NCBI GenBank assembly: GCA_945875585.1
Contig: CAMCLK010000046.1
Coordinates: 1-37,023 of the forward strand
Source of the DNA: Candidatus Kuenenia stuttgartensis
GTDB lineage: Bacteria > Planctomycetota > Planctomycetia > Gemmatales > Gemmataceae
DNA length: 37,023 nt
Direction of reading: 5' to 3'
In this document: positions 8,390 to 16,400 of the stretch, piece by piece
Numbering within the stretch: the first letter of the stretch is position 1
Layout of the letters: each line of letters starts with the position of its first letter
The notes under the pieces: generated by a model
What the model saw: the letters and a program-made list of their open reading frames with translations, nothing else
Told to the model about the DNA's origin: nothing
Database searches by the model: none
Position numbers and translations under genes: made by a program

Positions 8390-10477
8390 ATGCTCTTGAA
8401 TTTTCTGATATCCCTCGCGCTTGGCGCGGATGCCGTTACACCTGATGGCCCTGACATTGTTTTGGGATTAGGAGAAGGCTCGTCGGATCGTCGCGCAGTC
8501 AAAGCCCGAACGCTCAACGATACTGATTTTGATTTTGTTCCCCCGACCAATGCGGCTGCATGGAAATCACGGGCTTCCGACCTTAAGCTTCAAGTCCAAA
8601 TCGCTTGTGGTTTGTATCCATATCCCGCCAAAACACCACTGAACGCAACCATTCGTCCCGGAGCCGTTCGGGATGGATACCGTGTTGACAAAGTTGTTTT
8701 TGAAAGCTTGCCCGGGCACTTGGTCACAGGGAACCTTTATGTGCCAACCGACAAGGCCTCTGGTTTACGGCCTGCCGTATTATGTCCGCACGGCCATTGG
8801 GCGAACGGACGTTTTTTCTCAGCTCCAGATGCTACTGTTGCTTCAGAGCTCAAAAACGGAGCTGAAAAAACTCCAGAAGGTGCCCGTTCTCCATTGCAAG
8901 CCCGCTGTGCGCAACTGGCGCGGATGGGATGCGTTGTATTCCATCACGATATGGTTGGATATGCGGACAATGGCCCTATAGCCCACCGTGGGGGCTACGC
9001 AGATACCAGTTCGCAATTGCGCTTGCACAGCACAATGATGTTGCAAACATGGAATTCTATCCGTGCCCTCGATTTCATGCTGGCCCTTCCAGGTATTGAT
9101 CCGGCGCGAATTGGCGTAACTGGCGCAAGCGGTGGCGGCACTCAGACATTTATCCTAGGTGCGCTCGATCCTAGACCTGCTGTGGCATTTCCCGCCGTAA
9201 TGGTTTCCACGCGCATGCAGGGAGGGTGCGTTTGTGAAAACGCCTCGTACCTGCGAATAGCGACAGGAAATGTTGAAATTGCTGCCCTTTTTGCTCCCAA
9301 GCCAATGGCCGTAAGTGGCGCCAACGACTGGACCGTCGCTATTGAAACTCATGGACTGCCGCAACTTAAATCCCTTTATGGCACATTGGGTTCACCCAAG
9401 AATATTGCCGGCAAGTGCTGGCCTGAATTCGGACATAACTACAACCAAGTGGCACGTGAAAGTATGTATTCATGGTTCAACAAGCACCTGAAACTAGGAG
9501 CTCCAGAACCGGTTCTGGAACAACCATTTGTACTGGTACCGCAGGCGGAGCTTTCAACGTATGACACCAACTACAAGCGCCCTTCCACCTCCCTCGATGA
9601 ATTGTCCCTCAATCAATCACTTGCCAAAATGGAAGACGCCGATCTTAAAGAACGTTTTCCGGATTCCACCGCCAAGGCACAGGCTTGGAAAAAGCATCTG
9701 GAGCCCGTCCACAAGGTTTTGCTCGGTGGACCAGTGCCAACGCCCAGCCTGTACACGGTGGAAATCAAGGGGACACGCCCATTGGCTGGTGGCGCAACCA
9801 TAGAATCCAAAATGATTCGACGGACTGAAGACGGAGCAGTTGTTCCTGCGCTATTCTTGCGCCCGGTTGGCGACGTCAAAAGCACCCTAGTCTGGGTCCA
9901 CCCAGAAGGCAAAAAAAGCCTATTTAACAAAGGCAAGCTCATTCCCGCAGCTACGGAAGCGTTGAACGGTGGTACAGCCATTTTGGCTATCGATCTGTTA
10001 GGGTTCGGCGAGAGCCCCGCACCCAAGGCAACCGTGGATACCAAATTCCCAGCCTACACGTGGTGCTACAACAGACCTCTCATTACCGAACGCGTGCGCG
10101 ATCTTTTGCTTGCTTTGGCCCATGCCCGAGACCAAAGCAAGCCCGTCAAACTTGCAGGGTTTGGGGCCTTGGGCCCGATCGCACTGTTGGCGCGCTCCGC
10201 TGCTGGCGAACTGGTGACAGCATCTGTGATCGATGCCAATCAATTCAGTTTTGCATCCATCAATGACACCACCCATCCGGACCTTTTGCCAGGCGCACTC
10301 CGATATGGCGACTTGGGTGGCCTTGCCTGTGGTGGTAACGGTTCGCTTACATTGTCTGGAACATCGGATTCCACCAAAGCTTGGCTGACTGCATATTACA
10401 AAGCAATTTCAGGCCAGACGCCGAAATACATCGCTCCCGAGCGTATGGCGGATGAAGTGCAAGTACTAATTCGATAG
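8390..10477 (+). CDS. Secreted tandem alpha/beta-hydrolase, acetylxylan-esterase-like
   Basis: A 695-residue protein. A short hydrophobic leader (MLLNFLISLALGADA) suggests export. The first half (about residues 60-375) has an alpha/beta-hydrolase fold of the acetylxylan esterase/dienelactone hydrolase group common in planctomycetes. The nucleophile elbow GASGG gives Ser247, and the likely acid and base are D313 (GANDWT) and H349 (EFGHNYN). It probably cleaves acyl esters on polysaccharides or similar compounds outside the cytoplasm; the substrate is not visible. The second half (about 470-690) looks like a second hydrolase lobe (LVWVHPEGKK, AIDLLGFGES), but its elbow reads GFGALG with no Ser, so it is probably structural. 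The start has an excellent GGGAGG five bases upstream, inside the 8358-8387 hairpin. A terminator follows the gene. Confidence 0.8.
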   Translation: MLLNFLISLALGADAVTPDGPDIVLGLGEGSSDRRAVKARTLNDTDFDFVPPTNAAAWKSRASDLKLQVQIACGLYPYPAKTPLNATIRPGAVRDGYRVDKVVFESLPGHLVTGNLYVPTDKASGLRPAVLCPHGHWANGRFFSAPDATVASELKNGAEKTPEGARSPLQARCAQLARMGCVVFHHDMVGYADNGPIAHRGGYADTSSQLRLHSTMMLQTWNSIRALDFMLALPGIDPARIGVTGASGGGTQTFILGALDPRPAVAFPAVMVSTRMQGGCVCENASYLRIATGNVEIAALFAPKPMAVSGANDWTVAIETHGLPQLKSLYGTLGSPKNIAGKCWPEFGHNYNQVARESMYSWFNKHLKLGAPEPVLEQPFVLVPQAELSTYDTNYKRPSTSLDELSLNQSLAKMEDADLKERFPDSTAKAQAWKKHLEPVHKVLLGGPVPTPSLYTVEIKGTRPLAGGATIESKMIRRTEDGAVVPALFLRPVGDVKSTLVWVHPEGKKSLFNKGKLIPAATEALNGGTAILAIDLLGFGESPAPKATVDTKFPAYTWCYNRPLITERVRDLLLALAHARDQSKPVKLAGFGALGPIALLARSAAGELVTASVIDANQFSFASINDTTHPDLLPGALRYGDLGGLACGGNGSLTLSGTSDSTKAWLTAYYKAISGQTPKYIAPERMADEVQVLIR

Positions 10478-10523
10478 TCGAAGTACAAACTAACGTAAGA
10501 ACGATGCAATGCGCGTAAATGAG

Positions 10524-10552
10524 CAATGCTGCGGTAATTACCCGCAGCATTG
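10524..10552 (+). terminator. Stem-loop terminator after the hydrolase gene
   Basis: Bases 10524-10534 (CAATGCTGCGG) are exactly complementary to 10542-10552, giving an 11-bp GC-rich stem with a 7-base loop. A T-rich stretch (TTGTTAATTTG) follows on the plus strand. It lies 46 bp after the hydrolase stop and between converging genes, so it may also end the minus-strand lipoprotein transcript, where the tail is less T-rich. Confidence 0.7.
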
Positions 10553-10591
10553 TTGTTAATTTGAATATTCCAGATCAATCAGAAATAATCA

Positions 10592-10768
10592 TCAATCAAT
10601 TGCTTTGGATGGCGGTGCGGCTGAATTACCAGCCCCTGCACCTGCCTGTACAGGCTTAGGAGCATTTGCGGGAACAGGCTTGATATTAGAATTCAGATTG
10701 GACTCGCCACAACCAACGATTAGCACCAATGTGCTCAAGCAAAAGGAAAAGCTCAGAAAACGAATCAT
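10592..10768 (-). CDS. Small lipoprotein, 58 residues
   Basis: This short gene starts at an ATG (10768-10766) with a clear AGGAG seven bases upstream. The product begins MIRFLSFSFCLSTLVLIVGC, a classic lipoprotein signal with the lipobox LIVGC and lipidation at Cys20. The mature part is about 39 residues, rich in Ala, Pro, Asn and Gly (for example NIKPVPANAPKP), with no recognisable fold. It would be an acylated envelope peptide. It begins 24 bp after the stop of the DUF1559 gene on the same strand, so the two are probably co-transcribed. Small lipoproteins downstream of DUF1559 genes are familiar in planctomycetes (from memory). The ribosome-binding site, lipobox and context together make it convincing despite its length. 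Confidence 0.78.
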   Translation of the reverse strand: MIRFLSFSFCLSTLVLIVGCGESNLNSNIKPVPANAPKPVQAGAGAGNSAAPPSKAID

Positions 10769-10792
10769 AGCATTACTCCTATAGTTAAAAAA

Positions 10793-11857
10793 TTAATCAA
10801 TCACACCAGTAAGATTCGTATCGCCATCCATTTTACCAGAAAGTCGCTGAACCGCATCCCAACCTGTGTTGGTGCGGTTTGCAATTTCTGCCGCACTTGC
10901 AGGCAAGGCATTGCCCACACGAATAGAGCGAATAGATCCGTCACAAAACGCGATGTTGGCAATGCCCGTGTGAAAGCTGGAAATGGAAAACAACGATTGA
11001 GGATTGGTAGCCGACCAGTAGGTAGGCATACCTGTGGCACCAAACCAAGAATAACTCCAAGTGCGATTGCCAATTGGATTGGTGGCGTTAGCAAAGCCAC
11101 CAGTCACTTCCTGAAAAGCAATGGTGTTGCTGGTACCATCGGAAATGGTGCCCAGAGTGACCTTGTTCTCTCCTGTGAATACACCACCATGCGATGCATA
11201 AAATGGCTGGGTTACCGAGGCAGGGTTGGTAATGGTGTATTCACCATTAGTTCCAGCGCAGGGAAGGTAGTTTGTGAGCCCCGGAAGGCCACCAGCGCCC
11301 AGCAATGACGACGATGTGTACCCACTGATACTTCCGCTGTTCCTTCTGGCTGGCTGGCCTGCAGCTGCAGTTTGATTGCTTTCCCCTAGATCTGTAACAA
11401 TGGCTGAAGAAGCGTTCTGCCTGGATGGGTCGGATGGGCATTCATACGTTTTGATACGGTTACGCGTTGTATTGAACGTGTTGGGCCAGAACGAAACCAA
11501 TCCGTCCGTATCGGGTGCAATCGGGTTGACTGTGGAAGCAGCCGGTACAAGCGTGTGAATTCTAGTATCGAATTGCTTGAAAATAGCATCTTGTTCGATG
11601 TAAGGAAGCATCGTCACAAGCGGACCAGCCTTGGTCCACCGGTTTTTGCTAATAGGCAGAAAACCGTTGGCTTGTTCGTAATTTGCCAGAGCAAGACTCA
11701 ACTGCTTGAGGTTGTTTTGGCATGTCATGCGGTTTGCCGATTCTCTTACCTTCTGGACCGCTGGGACCAGCAAGCCAATAAGTACGGCAATAATGGCGAT
11801 CACAACAAGTAACTCAATGAGCGTAAAACCACCACGGGTGGAAGCGCTTTGTTTCAT
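10793..11857 (-). CDS. DUF1559 protein with prepilin-type N-terminal methylation motif (copy 1)
   Basis: A 354-residue protein. The N-terminus is a type III (prepilin) signal: a short basic leader, cleavage expected between G10 and F11 ([11 protein letters not shown]), the conserved Glu at position +5 (E15), and a hydrophobic helix running to about residue 31. The rest is a DUF1559 (SBP_bac_10) domain, with [16 protein letters not shown] after the helix and the C-terminal signature FCDGSIRSI around 311-319. These pseudopilin-like proteins are greatly expanded in planctomycetes. They are thought to sit at the cell surface or in the periplasm, and their role is unsettled. GGGAG eight bases upstream supports the start. 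The small lipoprotein gene follows 24 bp downstream. The first 45 residues or so match the other DUF1559 protein in the window almost exactly, and the remainder has diverged. Confidence 0.93.
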   Translation of the reverse strand: MKQSASTRGGFTLIELLVVIAIIAVLIGLLVPAVQKVRESANRMTCQNNLKQLSLALANYEQANGFLPISKNRWTKAGPLVTMLPYIEQDAIFKQFDTRIHTLVPAASTVNPIAPDTDGLVSFWPNTFNTTRNRIKTYECPSDPSRQNASSAIVTDLGESNQTAAAGQPARRNSGSISGYTSSSLLGAGGLPGLTNYLPCAGTNGEYTITNPASVTQPFYASHGGVFTGENKVTLGTISDGTSNTIAFQEVTGGFANATNPIGNRTWSYSWFGATGMPTYWSATNPQSLFSISSFHTGIANIAFCDGSIRSIRVGNALPASAAEIANRTNTGWDAVQRLSGKMDGDTNLTGVID

Positions 11858-12140
11858 GGTAAAGCTCCCAAAGAGGAATTAGTGAACAAAAAATCAGTGG
11901 AGAGAAGCTTCAAATGAAGACCGTGTGAAGAGTCTTCCGATTTAATAGTAATTCATAATCCGCTCATAAGTCTACCAATTAAATTTAAATGCAGAAATTA
12001 GTGATGAACGGCCAATGGTATGATTGGCCTAGAATCATCTGTCGTGAAGAAATGCTCAAAAATTTCCGGCTCAATCTCAAAGCCTTAATTTGACCTAAAG
12101 CTTTTGCAATTAAACTTTTCCACCGATCGGGAAAATCGCA
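11858..12140. other. AT-rich spacer between the two DUF1559 genes
   Basis: These 283 bp lie between two minus-strand genes. They contain a 7-bp inverted repeat, GGCCAAT...ATTGGCC, at 12010-12029 that could help end the upstream (12141-13106) transcript, although it is 110 bp past the stop and has only a modest T-rich tail. A second short inverted repeat, GAAGAC...GTCTTC, at 11916-11937 would fall in the leader of the 10793-11857 gene. No convincing promoter and no coding sequence were found. Confidence 0.4.
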
Positions 12141-13106
12141 TCACGGGTCTGTAACAGTAATTCCATCACAGGTGCCCATCAGTGCGCGAAATACATTGAT
12201 ATCTAGGCCGGCCTTTAAATTTCGGACAGATCCATCTGCAAATGCAAAGTTGGATCCCCCCGGGTGACGGCTTGTGAACATGTTCCAAGAACCAACTGAA
12301 TCGATGCCCAACGGTGTGCCTAGCCACCCCATGCCAATCCAACTACCAGACCGGGCACTGCCCACCGCAGGTACCAGACTGTCGAAAAGAATCTCACCAA
12401 ACAAAGCGGTCTGCGAAGTTCCATCGAGAATACTCGCCAAGCGTGTTGCAGATTGGCTGTAAAATGCACCAGCGTATTGATCGGTAGCTATTCCCAACCC
12501 TCCACCAGCGATTCCCCCAATACCCGTGTAATTGGTCCTGCCTAAAGGTGCAGCATTCGGTGCGGTGTAATATCCTGCGGTTACCAATCCTTGCGGAACT
12601 CCGGGAATGGCTACTCCAAGTTTTATGGCGTAAGCGTAGGTGTAAACACGATCGCTACGGCTACGGCAACTGTCGGACGGGCATAGGAAAAGCGGCGGTT
12701 GTGCCTGTGCAGCATTCCAAAGACTGGTATCGGTCCACCAGGCAGGGCCAGCAACTCCCACACGCGGCACAAAATTCATCGATTTATAAAGTGGTTCCTG
12801 TTCCAAACCAGGCAAAAGCAGTGCCAAACTACCAACATACGGGTAACCGAAAAAGCCAGCCGATAGGAAGCTATCAAGAGGCTTAGCTCCCAAACACCCT
12901 GCTGGGAACGAACCTTGCGCAGATTCGTAATTGTGTGCCGCCAAGGCGATCTGCTTGAGGTTGTTTTGACACGTCATCCGGTTGGCAGATTCACGCACTT
13001 TTTGCACTGCCGGAACCAATAATCCAATCAGAACGGCGATAATGGCTATCACCACCAATAATTCGATCAATGTAAACCCATGTCGGAAAAAGATTTTCTC
13101 TTTCAT
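12141..13106 (-). CDS. DUF1559 protein with prepilin-type N-terminal methylation motif (copy 2)
   Basis: A 321-residue protein from the ATG at 13106-13104. A TTG directly upstream (13109) is a possible alternative, because GGAGG lies six bases before the TTG and nine before the ATG. The leader MKEKIFFRHG is followed by FTLIELLVV with expected cleavage after G10 and Glu at E15. A hydrophobic helix, the [18 protein letters not shown] segment and the DUF1559 domain follow, with the C-terminal signature GGSNFAFADGSVRNLK. The substrate-facing middle part differs strongly from the neighbouring copy. The gene is divergent from the PQQ/TPR gene at 13452 and may be a single-gene unit. Role: a pseudopilin-like envelope protein whose exact function in planctomycetes is not established. 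Confidence 0.93.
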   Translation of the reverse strand: MKEKIFFRHGFTLIELLVVIAIIAVLIGLLVPAVQKVRESANRMTCQNNLKQIALAAHNYESAQGSFPAGCLGAKPLDSFLSAGFFGYPYVGSLALLLPGLEQEPLYKSMNFVPRVGVAGPAWWTDTSLWNAAQAQPPLFLCPSDSCRSRSDRVYTYAYAIKLGVAIPGVPQGLVTAGYYTAPNAAPLGRTNYTGIGGIAGGGLGIATDQYAGAFYSQSATRLASILDGTSQTALFGEILFDSLVPAVGSARSGSWIGMGWLGTPLGIDSVGSWNMFTSRHPGGSNFAFADGSVRNLKAGLDINVFRALMGTCDGITVTDP

Positions 13107-13451
13107 CAATTGAGGCCTCCTTCTATTTTTGTAACCGATTTGATTCAGCCGTGCCCAATCAATTTTCGCCGAAAAACAATTAATTCCACATCTTTCTTCA
13201 AATCCCAGCCTCTTCTGATGGCATAAAGAATGCCCTTAGGAATCAAGACCCATGCTTGGAATCTCGCCGCGCAGCGCGCTTAATACGTTGCCTTGAAATC
13301 AGCAAAACAACTGGCCAAGCGTTGCATCAGTAAACAAACGGTACGTAACCTTAGGGTTGCTGGAAGGATTACAGGGTGACACAATACAAATGTTCTTAGA
13401 ATCCTCACATGGCCGCAGGATGCGTCTAGCCAAGCAGCGAGGACAACGGGC
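13107..13451. other. Divergent intergenic region upstream of the nine-gene array
   Basis: These 345 bp separate the minus-strand DUF1559 gene from the plus-strand array and should hold promoters for both. The AGGAGG ribosome-binding site of the DUF1559 gene is at its left end. A weak plus-strand sigma70-like candidate is TTGCTG at 13357-13362, a 17-bp spacer and CACAAT at 13380-13385. The match is poor and I do not rely on it. No gene, repeat or stable hairpin longer than 5-6 bp was seen. Confidence 0.35.
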
Positions 13452-16400
13452 ATGATCGCAAGATTTCGCCCTCTGGGCAGACTGAGCGTTCCCAACCCAT
13501 CTGTGATAATCACAGTGGCCGTAGCCATTCCTTTGCTGATGCTTGCATGCCCCCCCATGCTTGCACAAATCCGAATTGCTCCCAATCCATTTCCGCAACC
13601 CGGAATTCCCCGGGACACTAGTGGTGAACCGCTGGTAGAACTCCCGCGCGATCCGGATATTAAACGCCGTTTGGAAGCAGTTCTCGATTACATCAAATCA
13701 AAAGATTGGGCTCAGGCTACTCTGATTCTTCAAACCTTGATTGATGCCCGAGAAGATGTGTTTATCCGCGTGACTCCCGATCTGGAAAAACTCCTGGCAG
13801 AAGCGATACCCGGACTTCGTTTCCCCGGCCGAGACGTCAGCATTCGAGCATTGGCAAATAGAGTGCTATCACGAATGCCCAAGGAGGCCATCGAACTTTA
13901 TCAGTCCGTCCAAGACCCAAAAGCAAAAGGTTTGCTTAAAGATGCTCGGGAAAACGGGAATCTGCCGTTACTAGCCCAAATCATGCGAAGCTACTTGCAT
14001 ACTCCTTCAGGGCGGGAAGCGTCGATCACACTGGGAACTTACTACTTGGACCGCGGCAACGACTTAGCCGCAAGTCTTTGTTTTGACAGAGTATTGCAAG
14101 CAGATCCGGATGATACGGGCGGATTGAACCCACCAACTTTGCTGAAGGCAGCGCTCGCTATGCGGCGCGCAGGCGATACTTCAGGCGAGCAACTGGCATG
14201 GCAAAGACTTTCACGTAGGGGAATCCAGAAAATCGCATTGGGTGGAGGCGAATCACGCTCGCCTGAAGACTGGAAAGCTATAGTGGCGAAGGCTTCACCA
14301 ATCCGTGAATTTGGCGTACAGGACTGGACTGTGGTAGGTGGGGATTCCCGACGGTCGGCTCAGGCCATGGGCGGCACGCCTTTTCTGGAACCACGATGGC
14401 CAGCGGAAACAACGCTAATGGAACGCCGATTTGTTCCAATTCAGCACCGCGAATCCATCACGTTACCATCAGATCGCACTCTGGATACTGCAAAATATTT
14501 CGCGGATAGCGAATCCTATCTAGCGAAAGACAGGCTTCAAGCTTTAATTCCAGCTTCGCAGCCGCTTGCTGTAACCGTAGGAGCCGATAATAACCGTGTT
14601 CCAATGGTGATTTACAGAAGCCACGGAGGAATTTTAGCCAGACACTTGAAAACGGGGACAGTCTTGTGGGCCAACCCGCTCGACTGGACAATCGACCGCA
14701 TGGGTCTCGGAGTGCTTCTCAACAAGGCTAATCAAAAACGCGCCATCGATGAATGGCTAACGCAATTCATCGGCAACAGGCTCAACACCGATATCTTGTT
14801 TGAAAACACATCTATTGGCTCCATTTCAAGCGACACAACCCGGGTCTTTACTGTGGTTGATTTTGAGGTACCACCTCCCCCGAACTCAAACGGAAATATG
14901 TTTGACGGTAATTCCAACCCCTATTCAAGATTCGGTACAGATATTAGTGATGCTCTGCTTCACAATCGCACCGAAGCCTACCATTTGACATCCGGAAAGC
15001 TCCTTTGGTCTGCAGGCGGCAGAAGCGAAGCCGCGGGAGAACTTGCCGACTCCCACTTCCTTGGCCCACCTCTCCCAGTGGGAGATAAGCTTTATCAACT
15101 CAACGAAAAACAACAGGAATTGCGCCTCGTTATTTTGGATCCAAGCACAGGCGCCCTTTTGGGCCTGCAAAGACTTTGCACCACTCGCAACCGCTTGCAG
15201 ACAGACGTTTCCCGGCGGATGCAGGCAGCACACCTGTCATATGCCGATGGAATTTTAGTATGCCCAACCAATGCCGGAGTGATTATTGGCATTGAACTGC
15301 TGGGTAACAGCTTTGCATGGGCATACCCCTACATGGGAACCACAGATGCACCCGAAGGAGTAACCATTCAACCTGGAATACCCCCCGGAATGATCGCTCC
15401 ACTCCCCGGAAGAATCATTCGGCCGGGTATGAACGGTATGCCAATGGTCGCACAACAGGGAATGCGGGCGCGTTGGAAGGTCACTCCGCCTATTATTTCA
15501 GGCGGCAAAATAATTTTTGCAGCGCCAGACGCCGATGCCATCCATTGCATCAGCCTTCGAGACGGTTCCGTAATTTGGACACATAAAAGAACAGACGACG
15601 ATTTGTACTTGGGTGGTGTGGTTGCAGGCAGGGCACTGATTGTTGGCAAGAAAAACGTGCGCGCCTTGGAAGTAGATGGTTCTGGAAAGATTGCATGGAC
15701 AGTTGCAACCGGAACACCTTCCGGTATGGGAGCCATAAGCGACAACCAGTTTTTTGTTCCCTTGCGGGATTCAGGGCCGGGGCGTGATCCGGAAGTATGC
15801 GTGATTGATGTTATTAAGGGCGAGGCTGTGGCCCACACCCGATCGCGAAAGAAGGCTATGCCGGGAAATTTGATTTTCCACGACGGTGAGATGATCTCAC
15901 AAACATCAACATCTGTGGCAGTGTACCCGCAGCTATCTGTCAAACTGGCCCAAATCGATGACCTTATCCGCAAAAATCCACTCGATCCGATAGGTCTGAC
16001 TGAACGCGGCGACCTACGGCTCGATAAGGGCGACTGGGCAGGTGCTGTTAATGATCTGGTTACGGCACTCAAGCACAATCCGCCCGCTGAGATGTTACCT
16101 CGAACACGTGAAAAATTGTTCGAAGCCATGTGTGAATACTCGCGACGCGACTTCAATGCAGCAGAAGCGTACTTGGCGGAATTCAATTCCACCTGTGAAG
16201 TTGCACCACCTGCCATGGCTACTGGAACCCAAGTCGAAGAAGCCAAACGCGAAACAAGGCGCAGACGTTCCGCATACCTTTGCCAATTGGCTATGGGCCG
16301 TGAATCTCAGAAACGATGGGCAGAAGCCTTTGATGCTTACATTGACGTTGCCACGCTACTCGGCGGCGGAGAACTCTATGCAGTGCTAGACGATCCCATG

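Noticed and set aside
15368..16246. A 292-codon open frame on the minus strand inside the PQQ/TPR gene
   Set aside because: It lies wholly antisense to a well-supported gene, has a Ser/Arg-rich composition typical of a shadow frame, and shows no domain or ribosome-binding site.
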